From Sinorhizobium sojae CCBAU 05684 (GTDB taxonomy: Bacteria; Pseudomonadota; Alphaproteobacteria; Rhizobiales; Rhizobiaceae): 64,000 bases of DNA. Positions 8,828 to 19,067 of the stretch are shown piece after piece (position 1 is the stretch's first letter; each line of letters starts with the position of its first letter). The notes below the pieces were generated by a model that was given only the letters and a program-made list of their open reading frames with translations, was not told the origin of the DNA and did no database searches. Location: positions 310,001-374,000 of the forward strand of contig NZ_CP023069.1 in the NCBI RefSeq assembly GCF_002288525.1. The letters run 5' to 3'. Position numbers and translations under genes: made by a program.

Positions 8828-9337
8828 TTATTTGGTGCTGTCGATGGTGATCCGCTTGACGTTGGCTCGCGCCTTTTCGCTCTTCGTTAGCGTCACGGTG
8901 AGCAGACCGTTCTTGAACGTTGCGGCGACCTTGCCCTCCTCGACCTGGCCGCCGAGGGACAGCCGTCGCTCGAAGCGCCCGTGGTAGCGCTCGCTGAACC
9001 GACGATCCTTATCCTCGGTTTCCGATTTGCTTTCGCCGCGAAGCGTCAGCATGCCGTCTTCCAACAGGACCTCGATATCGTCTGGCTCGATGCCCGGAAC
9101 CTCGGCTAGCACGCGGATCTCGTTGTCATTCTCCTCGATCTCCACGTGCGGCCACGAACCACGGAAGGGCGACGACCCGGCGAACGACGATGGCGGGGCG
9201 AAGCCGCGGAAGACTTCGTCGAACAGGCGGTTGACATTGCGGTGCAGCGACAGGAACGGATCCATGTCATCACCGCGATAGCTGCTCGGGAGCTGGCTGC
9301 TGCCACGGCTCCACGGGATCAGGTCACCTACATTCAT
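8828..9337 (-). CDS. Small heat-shock protein (Hsp20/alpha-crystallin family)
   Basis: A 169-residue ATP-independent holdase that keeps unfolded proteins soluble. The ATG at 9337 follows AAAGGATG; the upstream in-frame extension is lysine-rich and unlikely. The alpha-crystallin domain is clear (HVEIEENDNEIRVLAEVPGI, EDGMLTLRGES, and the closing FKNGLLTVTLTKSE with the GxLxxxxPK-like motif region). The N-terminus, DPFLSLHRNVNRLFDEVFRG, is the usual class-A type. It is the second gene of a two-gene hsp20 operon, 98 bases after the first. Confidence 0.92.
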   Translation of the reverse strand: MNVGDLIPWSRGSSQLPSSYRGDDMDPFLSLHRNVNRLFDEVFRGFAPPSSFAGSSPFRGSWPHVEIEENDNEIRVLAEVPGIEPDDIEVLLEDGMLTLRGESKSETEDKDRRFSERYHGRFERRLSLGGQVEEGKVAATFKNGLLTVTLTKSEKARANVKRITIDSTK

Positions 9338-9435
9338 GACTTCATCCTTTCTTCGGTTTTCTTTTCTCTCCTTCTTGGCGAAGCTGCTTTCCTTCACCTG
9401 TTGGCAACGGCGAGGATCAAGCAGCATGTTCTCAA

Positions 9436-9897
9436 TCAGGCCGCCTTGTCGCCTTCGATCTGCTTTGAGGCAGGCTTCGTCATTTCGGTTTCGATGGCGA
9501 TCCGACGCGGCTTCATCTCCTCAGGTATTTCCTTCCTGAGGGTGATAACGAGAAGCCCGTTTTCGAGCTTCGCGCCCTCGACGATGACATGATCGGCGAG
9601 TTCAAATCGCCGAACAAATGGTCGTACAGGAAGCGCATGATGGAGGTACTGTACCTCTTCGTCCTCCGATTTCACGCCGTTGACCACGAGCATGTTCGCT
9701 TCATGGGTGATCGTCAGTTCGTCCTCGGCGAAACCCGCCGCCGCGATAGCGATTCGGTAGGCATCTTCGCCAAGTTTGACGATGTTGTAGGGCGGCCAGT
9801 TGTCAGCGTTGAGGCTGGCGTTCTCGAGCAGCTCGAAGATGCGGTCAAAGCCGATGCTTGACCTGTAGAAGGGGGCAAAGTCGAGGTTTGTTCTCAT
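9436..9897 (-). CDS. Small heat-shock protein (IbpA/HspA-type Hsp20)
   Basis: A 153-residue Hsp20 of the rhizobial class that begins MRTNLDFAPFYRSSIGFDRI. The alpha-crystallin domain includes YNIVKLGEDAYRIAIAAAGF and LENGLLVITLRKEIPEE. The ribosome site (CGGAGGA) is embedded in a ROSE-like RNA thermometer, so translation should rise with temperature. It is the first gene of the operon and is transcribed away from groES. Confidence 0.93.
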   Translation of the reverse strand: MRTNLDFAPFYRSSIGFDRIFELLENASLNADNWPPYNIVKLGEDAYRIAIAAAGFAEDELTITHEANMLVVNGVKSEDEEVQYLHHALPVRPFVRRFELADHVIVEGAKLENGLLVITLRKEIPEEMKPRRIAIETEMTKPASKQIEGDKAA

Positions 9898-9965
9898 AGC
9901 TACATCCTCCGTAGAGCAACATAGATACGAGGGAGCGCCAAGAAGCTTGGGGCTCCCTGACTGTT
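9898..9965 (-). promoter_or_regulatory. ROSE-type RNA thermometer in the hsp20 leader
   Basis: The minus-strand leader has a large hairpin (AGGGAGC...GCTCCCT, with an inner CCAAG/CTTGG pairing). Next to the start it has TTGCTCTACGGAGGATG ending in TAGCTATG. The UUGCU facing GGAGGA is the hallmark of ROSE elements, in which this pairing hides the Shine-Dalgarno at low temperature. The first codons (MRT) also match the ROSE-controlled rhizobial hspA class. Confidence 0.8.
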
Positions 9966-9996
9966 GTCGACCCCATTTTGGCGGTCGGCGAAAATG

Positions 9997-10027
9997 AGGT
10001 GGGGATTACGATACCTTCCGTCAAGAG
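9997..10027 (-). promoter_or_regulatory. Probable sigma-32 promoter of the hsp20 operon
   Basis: On the minus strand, CCCTCTTGAC is followed after about 15 bases by CCCCACCTCATT. This resembles the heat-shock consensus CTTGAAA...CCCCAT. It lies just upstream of the ROSE leader. Confidence 0.5.
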
Positions 10028-10082
10028 GGAGCAAGAGTTTTCGAGCGGCGGCTCAGCGAAATAGTCTCATGAATTCATGTCG

Positions 10083-10109
10083 GTAGCACTCGATGGGCTA
10101 GAGTGCTAA
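10083..10109 (+). promoter_or_regulatory. CIRCE operator upstream of groESL
   Basis: GTAGCACTC-N9-GAGTGCTAA matches the CIRCE inverted repeat (TTAGCACTC-N9-GAGTGCTAA) with one mismatch. CIRCE is bound by the repressor HrcA. No hrcA gene is present on the transposon, so control would rely on the host's HrcA. Confidence 0.9.
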
Positions 10110-10125
10110 AAAATTTCTGGTTCCC

Positions 10126-10155
10126 CCTTGAAACTCGAAAAGACAAAAACCAGAT
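10126..10155 (+). promoter_or_regulatory. Possible heat-shock promoter of groESL
   Basis: CCCCCTTGAAA at about 10123-10133, followed by AACCAGAT near 10148, is a fair sigma-32-like promoter just downstream of CIRCE. The -10 match is weak. Confidence 0.4.
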
Positions 10156-10260
10156 CGATTTGCGCGCGATCCGAAAGGGTCGGCGCGCCCCGCGTCGGTT
10201 CGCCCCGAATGCGGCGCGGAGGACCTCTTGAAAAACCTGTTTGTCCATGAGGAGAGCGAC

Positions 10261-10575
10261 ATGACGTTCCGTCCCTTGCATGACCGAATCCTGGTTCGCC
10301 GCATCGAGGCCGAGGAAAAAACGGCCGGCGGCATCATCATTCCAGACACGGCGAAGGAAAAGCCACAGGAAGGTGAGGTCGTTGCCGCCGGCCCTGGTGC
10401 GCGCGACGACAGCGGGCAGTTGCGACCGCTCGATGTGAAAGTGGGTGATCGCATTCTGTTCGGCAAATGGTCGGGCACCGAGATCAAGCTCAATGGCGAG
10501 GATCTGCTGATCATGAAGGAATCGGACGTGATGGGCGTGATCGAGGTCGACGCCGCAGCGAGAAACGCAGCCTAG
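10261..10575 (+). CDS. groES: Co-chaperonin GroES
   Basis: A 104-residue lid of the GroEL folding chamber. The ATG at 10261 has GAGGAGAG upstream. The diagnostic N-terminus, [20 protein letters not shown], and the mobile loop [18 protein letters not shown] are intact. It has a CIRCE operator and forms an operon with groEL 54 bases downstream. It is cargo of the Tn3 transposon and so is probably an extra copy beside the chromosomal one. Confidence 0.97.
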   Translation: MTFRPLHDRILVRRIEAEEKTAGGIIIPDTAKEKPQEGEVVAAGPGARDDSGQLRPLDVKVGDRILFGKWSGTEIKLNGEDLLIMKESDVMGVIEVDAAARNAA

Positions 10576-12258
<1,683 letters not shown>

Positions 12259-12265
12259 CGGAAAC

Positions 12266-12300
12266 GATCGGTCGGCGCCCCGACGCGGCGCCGACCGATC
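12266..12300 (+). terminator. Hairpin terminator after groEL
   Basis: A perfect 14-bp stem, GATCGGTCGGCGCC / GGCGCCGACCGATC, with a 7-base loop, starting 8 bases after the groEL stop. No T tract is seen. Confidence 0.7.
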
Positions 12301-12454
12301 GATAGATTGTGAACCATGCGTTGCGCCGGATTGGGGCAGCGTTTGGACGTTGGACTGGCGCAGGTGGCCGGAGCCAAACGGGGCTCCGATGAGGCTGGAC
12401 CCGATGGCCCGCCCGCCTGCACCCAAGGAGGATCTGAAGAATTCGGGGCCAAAA

Positions 12455-13795
12455 ATGACCGCGCGTCCGTCGAAATATGTTGGCGTATTCGCCGCACTCG
12501 TCCTCATCCTGGTTCCTGCGCCGTTACCGGCGGCGCGGCCGCCGTCGGCGATTTCGGCAAGCATTCAGCCGTCGCTCGCTGATGTCCTGGAGGACGTCAC
12601 GCCGGCGGTCGTTAACATTGCAGTGAGATCGCGCGCTCCCGCCGAAACCAATCCTCTCTACAACGATCCCTTCTTCCGCCGCTATTTCAACCTGCCTGAG
12701 CAGCAGCAGCGGCTGAGCGCGGGCTCCGGCGTCATCGTTGACGCCGACAAAGGCTATATCCTCACCAATCACCACGTCGTCGCGGACGCCGGCGAGATTG
12801 CGGTAACCCTGAAGGACCGCCGCCGCTTCACGGCCGAGCTGGTCGGCAGTGACGAGTCAACCGATATAGCGTTGCTGAAGATCGACGCGGAAAAACTGAA
12901 GGCCTTGCCCTTAGGCGATTCCAACGCGCTCCGGGTTGGCGACACCGTCGTCGCGATCGGCAACCCGTTCGGGCTCGGGCAGACCGTCACCTCCGGTATC
13001 GTCAGCGCCCTTGGCCGTGGCGGCATCAATGTCGAGGGCTATGAGGACTTCATCCAGACGGATGCCTCGATCAATCCCGGCAACTCGGGAGGCGCGCTGG
13101 TGACTGCAGACGGCCTGCTGGTCGGCGTCAACACCGCAATCATCGCGCCAGCCGGCGGCAATGTCGGCATCGGCTTTGCGGTTCCGATCGCAATGGCGTC
13201 GGCCGTGATGGAGCAACTGATCGAGCATGGCGAAGTGCGGCGCGGCCGGATCGGCATCTCCGTTCAGGACCTGACGCCCGACCTGGCCGAAGCGCTCAGC
13301 ATTGAGGAAAACTACGGCGCCGTCGTCGGCAGCGTTGAGCAAGATTCGCCGGCGGCACAGGCGGGCCTTCAGGCCGGCGATGTCATCACCGCCGTCAACG
13401 ATCGCAAAATCACAGGCTCGGCAGACCTCCGCAATCGTGTCGGTCTGGCTCCGGTCGGATCGGAAGTCGAAATCGAATATCTACGCGATCGAGTTCGCAA
13501 AACGGTGACGATGCGCATAGAGCCGGACGAGACGATTGCCAAGTCCGGCTCCATGTCCTCCCGCCTTGACGGCGCTGAGTTCCAGGACGCGGCCGGCAAC
13601 GTTGTGGTTTCAAGTGTTGAAGATGGAAGTGCTGCCGCCCGAGCCGGTCTGCGCATGGGTGACGTGATCGTTGCTGCCAATCGCCGGCCCATCGCGACAG
13701 TGGCGGAACTCGAGACAGCCTTAACGAACGCCAGTGGCACGATAGTGCTCGATCTGTTTCGCGCCGGGTCCAAACACGTGCTGGTGATCCGGTAG
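12455..13795 (+). CDS. DegP/HtrA-type periplasmic serine protease
   Basis: Degrades or refolds misfolded envelope proteins. The start at 12455 gives a good signal peptide (MTARPSKYVGVFAALVLILV...PAA); the frame is open from 12350. The catalytic triad is visible: His in ILTNHHVVADA, Asp in DESTDIALLKI, Ser in INPGNSGGALV. Two PDZ domains follow (IGISVQDLTPDLAEALSI...; DGSAAARAGLRMGDVIVAAN). It lies behind the groESL terminator, so it probably has its own promoter. It completes a cytoplasm-plus-periplasm quality-control set on the transposon. Confidence 0.93.
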   Translation: MTARPSKYVGVFAALVLILVPAPLPAARPPSAISASIQPSLADVLEDVTPAVVNIAVRSRAPAETNPLYNDPFFRRYFNLPEQQQRLSAGSGVIVDADKGYILTNHHVVADAGEIAVTLKDRRRFTAELVGSDESTDIALLKIDAEKLKALPLGDSNALRVGDTVVAIGNPFGLGQTVTSGIVSALGRGGINVEGYEDFIQTDASINPGNSGGALVTADGLLVGVNTAIIAPAGGNVGIGFAVPIAMASAVMEQLIEHGEVRRGRIGISVQDLTPDLAEALSIEENYGAVVGSVEQDSPAAQAGLQAGDVITAVNDRKITGSADLRNRVGLAPVGSEVEIEYLRDRVRKTVTMRIEPDETIAKSGSMSSRLDGAEFQDAAGNVVVSSVEDGSAAARAGLRMGDVIVAANRRPIATVAELETALTNASGTIVLDLFRAGSKHVLVIR

Positions 13796-13850
13796 GTGGT
13801 TGCCCGACGCAGGACGTTAAAATTCAATGTCGCGTGAATGGAGGAGAACG

Positions 13851-14162
13851 ATGAAACACGATTGCTTTCGACATCCCGTCACAATCCTTGTGGGTCTCGG
13901 ATTTCCGGCTGAGATTCGCGGCCTGAGAGAAGCCTATGCCTGGCTGAATGAGTGGCCGCCATCGAAACGAAATGCAACCCACGCCATCGCGCTCAATGCC
14001 TGCAGAGCAGCACTTGCGGGTGAGATTGATGTCGAAACCGCTCGCGGGACGTTTGTCGCCTTCGCGCGACGGGCCAATCTTCTCGCACCAGATACCGAGG
14101 CGATCATCGCCGGTGGCAGAGCCGATGCGCGTGCGCAAGCGGGAAACAGTAAATCGGTGTGA
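13851..14162 (+). CDS. DUF982 domain protein
   Basis: A 103-residue protein with a strong ribosome site (GGAGGAGAACG). DUF982 features are YAWLNEWPPSKRNATHAIAL and CRAALAGEIDVETARGTFVA. It is nearly identical in its last 50 residues to the broken copy at 7362, which suggests duplication within the transposon. It lies 55 bases after degP and may be co-transcribed. Function unknown. Confidence 0.82.
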   Translation: MKHDCFRHPVTILVGLGFPAEIRGLREAYAWLNEWPPSKRNATHAIALNACRAALAGEIDVETARGTFVAFARRANLLAPDTEAIIAGGRADARAQAGNSKSV

Positions 14163-14182
14163 TACCTGGGACCGAGTAGGTG

Positions 14183-14515
14183 ATGAGCGATATTCAGTTT
14201 CCCGTTCCAGTGAGACTGCATCTGAACTCTGCTGGCGAGCGGGTTGTCGCCAATTCCTGGGAAGCACTGGAGTGTCTTCGCGACCATTGGCCCGAAGGCG
14301 CGAGAGGGCGAACCTATCGCGCAGCCTATCGGGTCTGCCGCGACGTCTTGGACGGCTGGAGACAGCCGTACGAAGCAAGGCGCGCATTCGTGAAGGCGGC
14401 ACGCCGCGCTGGGCTGCTAGAGGACATAGCGTTGGTTCCCCCGCCAAGCAACGCAAGAACAAAGCCGGATCACCGTCACGCAGTGCGTTATTTTCGCCCG
14501 ATCAAAGGGAGGTAG
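14183..14515 (+). CDS. DUF982 domain protein
   Basis: A 110-residue DUF982 protein (FPVPVRLHLNSAGERVVANS, CLRDHWPEGARGRTYRAAYR, VCRDVLDGWRQPYEARRAFV). It starts at the second of overlapping GTG/ATG codons, 20 bases after the previous DUF982 gene, so the two form an operon. It is more divergent than the copy at 13851. Function unknown. Confidence 0.82.
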   Translation: MSDIQFPVPVRLHLNSAGERVVANSWEALECLRDHWPEGARGRTYRAAYRVCRDVLDGWRQPYEARRAFVKAARRAGLLEDIALVPPPSNARTKPDHRHAVRYFRPIKGR

Positions 14516-14519
14516 CGTT

Positions 14520-14726
14520 ATGTGCCCCAGCATAGACTTCTATTCCCTTCCACTCTCGCCCGATGACCTCGATACGCTCCAACGAATACTGGATAGAGAA
14601 TTGGAAGCTAGACACATCTCAAACGACAGCGACGAAGCGGGCATGCTTGCACGAACTCTCATAGAGCTTTTTCAGACCGGCGTGAGAGGCGAAGATGCTC
14701 TGCGCGAAATGGTGAAGGCGACCTAG
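14520..14726 (+). CDS. Conserved small hypothetical protein
   Basis: A 68-residue acidic protein, with a strong ribosome site (GGGAGG), 4 bases after the DUF982 stop. It reads LSPDDLDTLQRILDRELEAR and then DEAGMLARTLIELFQTGVRG. It is predicted to be helical. I recognise no domain. Its place in the DUF982 operon suggests a linked role. Confidence 0.65.
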   Translation: MCPSIDFYSLPLSPDDLDTLQRILDRELEARHISNDSDEAGMLARTLIELFQTGVRGEDALREMVKAT

Positions 14727-14968
14727 GCGTACCAAGCACGGCTCCTGCAAGGCCGCAAGCAACTGTTCGGGATGATGAAGTGAGGCGGTGCCCACACGGA
14801 AGGAAACGAGTACGTCGTGCACCACCCCGCCATCAGCCCCGGCTGGGGCCGGCGACGGCAACAATCTAGCAGTGCGCGGATACCTCAGGACCCATTGACT
14901 AACGGGCTCCCGTTCCGGCCGGATGTTGCCCCGCCACGGTGATATGCAAGAGAACAGAACAAAACTGG

Positions 14969-15613
14969 TCAGCGTTCACCATCGGGGTATTCTGTGGGAC
15001 GCCGCGACGGTTCTGTTGCCCGAAATCGCTGCGCAACGTCAGCAACCGTATTCTTGCTAATGCCAAGGTCGCGAGCGATCCAGCGGTAGCTGCGGCCTTC
15101 GGCAATCAGAGCTAACACTCTCGGAGCGAGCCGATCTGACTTAGGACGCTGACCCATCCGGCGGCCTAGTTGCTTTCCCCGCGCTCTTGCCGCCGCGAGA
15201 CCGGATTTGACCCGTTCGCTGATTAGATCGCGTTCGAATTCGGCGATACCCGAGAGAAACGTTGCCAGCATGCGGCCGTGCGGCGAGGACAGATCGAAGG
15301 TCATCCCGTTCATGGCAATGACGGACACCTTCCAGTTTTCCAGTTCTCGCAGGGTATTGAGAAGGTCGATGGTCGAGCGTCCCCATCTCGACAGTTCTGT
15401 GACGAGCACCGCATCGATCTGCCGGGCCTGTGCGAGCGCCATGATCTTACGGCGCTCAGCTCGGTCAAGCTTCGCGCCTGAGCCCGTTTCTTTGAAAATT
15501 CCCGCCACATCGTAGCCGGCGCGGCCGGCAAATGCCGTCAGGTCACGCTCCTGCCGCTCACATGACTGGTCGGCGGTTGAAACGCGACAATAGATGGCGG
15601 CGCGTTGTCCCAA
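14969..15613 (-). CDS. tnpR: Tn3-type resolvase (serine recombinase)
   Basis: Resolves the cointegrate formed during replicative transposition. The serine-recombinase catalytic core begins at RAAIYCRVSTADQSCERQER, with the nucleophilic Ser in YCRVST. ELSRWGRSTIDLLNTL and SPHGRMLATFLSGIAEFERD follow, and a C-terminal HTH (GRSYRWIARDLGISKNTVAD) reads the res site. The frame is open to 15823, which would overlap the divergent tnpA; a TTG at 15613 placed just before the catalytic domain leaves room for res, so it is preferred. The start remains uncertain. Confidence 0.88.
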   Translation of the reverse strand: MGQRAAIYCRVSTADQSCERQERDLTAFAGRAGYDVAGIFKETGSGAKLDRAERRKIMALAQARQIDAVLVTELSRWGRSTIDLLNTLRELENWKVSVIAMNGMTFDLSSPHGRMLATFLSGIAEFERDLISERVKSGLAAARARGKQLGRRMGQRPKSDRLAPRVLALIAEGRSYRWIARDLGISKNTVADVAQRFRATEPSRRPTEYPDGER

Positions 15614-15709
15614 TTGAACCCTCGTGGATTTTGGTGCCCGGAAGGCCTTGATTTGCACGGGCTGAGTGTTGTCCAAAACAGACTTAACTTCAATAGGGAC
15701 AACTCCCGT
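15603..15709. promoter_or_regulatory. Probable res site and tnpR/tnpA promoter region
   Basis: The short gap between divergent tnpR and tnpA holds GTTGTCCCAATTGAA at its left end and TTCAATAGGGACAAC at its right end in inverted orientation, plus a third GTTGTCC near 15668. This fits resolvase binding sites. Confidence 0.55.
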
Positions 15710-18607
15710 ATGCCAAGGCGACATATTCTCACCGAGCGACAGCGCTCGGCCCTGTTCGATCTGCCAACCGACGAATTGTCGCTGCTCAGACACTACACGT
15801 TGGCCGACGACGACCTTGAACACATCCGGGAACGGCGGAGGCCGGAAAATCGGCTTGGGTTCGCTCTACAGCTATGTGCACTTCGTTATCCAGGTCGCGC
15901 GCTCGCACCTGGCGAGATGATCCCGCAAGAAGTTCTATCCTTTATCGGGGCTCAACTCGGCATTTCGGCTGACGCGCTCCTCACCTATGCGGCTCGGCGC
16001 CAGACCCGCCAGCAGCATATGGAAGCGTTGCGCAAGATCTACGGCTACAAGACGTTCGCAGGCCGTGGCGCGCGCGATCTGCGGGACTGGCTTTTCGATC
16101 AGGCTGAGGATGCCAGGTCGAACGAAGATCTTGCTCAGCGTTTCGTCACGCAATGCAGGAAGGCGCTGACAATTCTGCCGGCGGTCTCAACGATCGAACG
16201 ACTTTGCGCTGATGCGCTCGTTACGGCCGAACGGCGGATAGAGACACGGATTGCGGAAAGGCTTGACGCTGATGCGCGAGAGCGGCTGGATGGGCTCCTG
16301 GCCGAGGTGATGGTCGGAAACATCAGCCGCTTCATCTGGCTTCGTCAATTTGAGGTTGGCAACAATTCCGCGTCAGCGAACCGGCTGCTCGATCGGCTGG
16401 AATTCCTGCGCAGTCTGGAAATCGATCCCCGAGTGCTCGCCGGCATTCCACCGCACCGCATCGCACGGCTGCGTCGGCAGGGCGAGCGCTACTTCACCGA
16501 TGGTCTGCGTGACATCAGTTCTGATAGACGTTGGGCGATCCTCGCCGTCTGCGCCGTGGAATGGGAAGCGGCAATCGCCGATGCCATAATCGAGACCCAC
16601 GACCGCATCGTAGGGAAAACTTGGCGTGAAGCGAAACGGCTGCACGACGAGCGGATTGCAGGCTCCAAGGCAGCGGTCACTGATACGCTTCGCGCCTTCA
16701 CGGCATTAGGCGCTACGCTGCTCGAAGCACGCGACGATGGTATTCCGCTGGATACGGTGCTGGCCCGATCGGCCGAATGGCATCAGCTTGAACAATTGGT
16801 CGCTGCAGGAACGCAGCTTACCAATACGCTGGCCGACGAGCCGTTGGCTCACGTCGAACATGGGTATCATCGCTTCCGTCGATATGCGCCGCGGATGTTG
16901 CGATGCCTGAAGCTCAGGGCCGCACCGGTGGCTGAGCCTTTGATTGCGGCCGCAAAAACCATCGGTGAAATGCGCGTGTTCACGTCGGCGGATGTATCTT
17001 TCCTGCGGCCAAATTCTAAATGGCATCGCCATCTTCGCGCGCAACATCGAGGCGATGGTCGTTTATGGGAAGTCGCGGTCCTGTTCCATCTCCGGGACGC
17101 TTTCCGATCCGGAGACATATGGCTGGATCATTCCCGTCGCTACGGTGATCTCAAGCAAATCCTTGTACCGATAACCTCGGCGCAGGCGAACGCCAGACTT
17201 GCTGTTCCTCTCGATCCTCAAACTTGGCTGGCTGATCGCAAAGCCCGCCTTGCGGACGGCCTGAAGCGGTTGGCGCGTGCCGCTCGCGATGGGACCATTC
17301 CCCATGGCAGCATTGAAGATGGAACGTTGCGGATCGACCGGCTGACCGCAGACGTTCCCGAAAACGCAGAGGAGCTGGTTCTCGATCTTTATCGTCGAAT
17401 GCCGCCCGTACGGATTACGGACATTTTGTTGGAAGTTGACGCTGCGATCGGATTCTCCGACGCCTTTTCCCATCTGAGAACCGGAGCGCCATGCAGCGAC
17501 CGGGTCGGCTTGCTGAACGTCCTGCTCGCCGAAGGGCTGAATCTCGGCCTTCGAAAGATGGCGGAAGCCTCGAACACGCATGATTACTGGCAGCTCTCGC
17601 GCCTTGCCCGCTGGCATGTCGAAAGCGAGGCCATGAACCAGGCGTTGGCAATGGTCGTGGCCGCGCAGGGCAAGCTGCCGATGTCGCGGTTCTGGGGCAT
17701 GGGAACAACCGCATCAAGCGATGGTCAGTTTTTTCCTTCGGCAGGACAGGGCGAGGCCATGAACCTGGTCAACGCGAAGTACGGCAATGAGCCGGGGCTC
17801 AAAGCCTATACCCACGTCAATGACCAGTTCGCGCCGTTCGCCTCACAGACTATTCCCGCAACCGTCAGTGAAGCGCCGTACATCCTCGATGGCCTGCTGA
17901 TGAATGAAGCCGGCCGGCAGGTCGGCGAGCAATACGCCGATACGGCGGGATTTACCGATCATTTGTTCGGGACCAGTGCCATGCTCGGCTACCGGCTCGT
18001 CTTGCGTATCCGCGATTTGCCGTCGAAACGGCTTTATGTCTTCAATCCCGCGGGGACGCCCAAAGATTTGCGCAAGCTGGTCGGCGGCAAAATCCGCGAA
18101 GAGCTGATCGTTGCAAACTGGCCTGATCTCTTCCGCTGTGCTGCCACGATGGCCGCCGGAAAGATCAGACCGAGCCAGTTGCTCCGGAAACTCGCATCCT
18201 ATCCCCGGCAGAACGATCTGGCGGCTGCTCTCCGCGAGGTCGGACGCGTCGAGCGTACTCTTTTTATTATAGAGTGGATTCTCGACACCGACATGCAGCG
18301 GCGCGCCCAGATCGGCCTCAACAAGGGCGAGGCCCACCATGCGCTCAAGAATGCCCTTCGCATTGGCCGCCAAGGTGAAATACGTGATCGCACCACCGAG
18401 GGGCAACATTACAGGATCTCCGGGCTGAACCTGCTCACGGCGATTATCATCTACTGGAATACCGTCCACCTCGGCCACGCCATCGCCGAGCGGCGAAACG
18501 AAAGCCTCGATGTGCCACCTGAGCTTCTAGCCCACATCTCTCCGCTGGGCTGGGCGCACATCCTGCTCACCGGCGAATATCTCTGGCCTACGGAGGCAAA
18601 CGCTTAG
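15710..18607 (+). CDS. tnpA: Tn3-family transposase
   Basis: A 965-residue transposase starting at 15710 (MPRRHILTERQRSALFDLPT). It has the N-terminal DUF4158-type domain (NRLGFALQLCALRYPGRALA) and the catalytic Tn3 domain. The latter shows PMSRFWGMGTTASSDGQFF (first Asp), AYTHVNDQFAPFASQTIPAT, and the acidic residues around VERTLFIIEWILD with the closing SPLGWAHILLTGEY. Full length and without stops, so probably active. The stop lies 5 bases inside the right terminal repeat, a usual Tn3 layout. Confidence 0.96.
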   Translation: MPRRHILTERQRSALFDLPTDELSLLRHYTLADDDLEHIRERRRPENRLGFALQLCALRYPGRALAPGEMIPQEVLSFIGAQLGISADALLTYAARRQTRQQHMEALRKIYGYKTFAGRGARDLRDWLFDQAEDARSNEDLAQRFVTQCRKALTILPAVSTIERLCADALVTAERRIETRIAERLDADARERLDGLLAEVMVGNISRFIWLRQFEVGNNSASANRLLDRLEFLRSLEIDPRVLAGIPPHRIARLRRQGERYFTDGLRDISSDRRWAILAVCAVEWEAAIADAIIETHDRIVGKTWREAKRLHDERIAGSKAAVTDTLRAFTALGATLLEARDDGIPLDTVLARSAEWHQLEQLVAAGTQLTNTLADEPLAHVEHGYHRFRRYAPRMLRCLKLRAAPVAEPLIAAAKTIGEMRVFTSADVSFLRPNSKWHRHLRAQHRGDGRLWEVAVLFHLRDAFRSGDIWLDHSRRYGDLKQILVPITSAQANARLAVPLDPQTWLADRKARLADGLKRLARAARDGTIPHGSIEDGTLRIDRLTADVPENAEELVLDLYRRMPPVRITDILLEVDAAIGFSDAFSHLRTGAPCSDRVGLLNVLLAEGLNLGLRKMAEASNTHDYWQLSRLARWHVESEAMNQALAMVVAAQGKLPMSRFWGMGTTASSDGQFFPSAGQGEAMNLVNAKYGNEPGLKAYTHVNDQFAPFASQTIPATVSEAPYILDGLLMNEAGRQVGEQYADTAGFTDHLFGTSAMLGYRLVLRIRDLPSKRLYVFNPAGTPKDLRKLVGGKIREELIVANWPDLFRCAATMAAGKIRPSQLLRKLASYPRQNDLAAALREVGRVERTLFIIEWILDTDMQRRAQIGLNKGEAHHALKNALRIGRQGEIRDRTTEGQHYRISGLNLLTAIIIYWNTVHLGHAIAERRNESLDVPPELLAHISPLGWAHILLTGEYLWPTEANA

Positions 18608-18640
18608 GGTGTCATTCCGCCCCGAGCCGGAACCGACCCC
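18603..18640 (-). repeat. Right 38-bp terminal inverted repeat of the Tn3 transposon
   Basis: Its reverse complement starts GGGGTCGGTTCCGG and ends AATGACACCCTAAG. It overlaps the last codons of tnpA and is followed by the target duplication ATAAT (18641-18645). Confidence 0.92.
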
Positions 18641-18730
18641 ATAATGGCGGATCAAGCTGTCTTCATCGGCTGGAATGTCGAAAAGTCCTGTTGCGCAAGT
18701 CAGATGGAGAACCTTGCATGACCGCGAATG
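18641..18730 (-). pseudogene. N-terminal piece of the older Tn3-family transposase
   Basis: The minus strand reads GLFDIPADEDSLIRHY up to the insertion point. Joined to the piece starting at 6455 (SLSPADRLEIKLRRRNQLGF), it gives a continuous, in-frame Tn3 TnpA N-terminus. Residues before GLFD are poorly conserved, so the original start is unclear. Confidence 0.75.
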
Positions 18731-19067
18731 TGGGCGCGAGGAATGTCGGAACCGATTGTCCTGCCAGTTGGATTGCGGCGGCATCAGCATCGAACCGCCG
18801 AGGCCAATGCGCTGGATACCTCCATGTACCTCTACCGATCCAGTGTCGGGCGAAATCGGCTCGGCGGAGTTCTCCTCCGATAAGCTGAGCTGCAGATGGC
18901 CAACTGCTGCTCAAACCCACCTGGTCCACCGGCGCGTCGTCCGATTCCTGCCTCGCACGCAGCAGCTGTTGCTGCTCAGCGTACCAAAGATCCCACCTCT
19001 TCAGCACAAGCATCGACGAGGATTTACGTGGACTTCAGTGAACACTACGCCGCGCAGGACGCCCGAC
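18731..19067. other. Intergenic, no gene supported
   Basis: Open frames on both strands here have no recognisable domain. It lies between the older Tn3 remnant and nopT. Confidence 0.4.

Noticed and set aside
9960..10010. CCCCATTTTGGCGG near 9970 as a possible insertion-sequence end
   Set aside because: The stretch is better explained as the promoter and leader of the ROSE-controlled hsp20 gene, and no matching opposite end was found.
12350..12454. Upstream extension of the DegP-type protease
   Set aside because: The extra 35 residues would bury the signal peptide; the ATG at 12455 places it correctly.
14727..14968. A second copy of the Tn3 terminal repeat near 14903 (CTCCCGTTCCGGCC)
   Set aside because: Only a short GC-rich match; the true left end with full 38-bp identity pattern and target duplication is at 6461.
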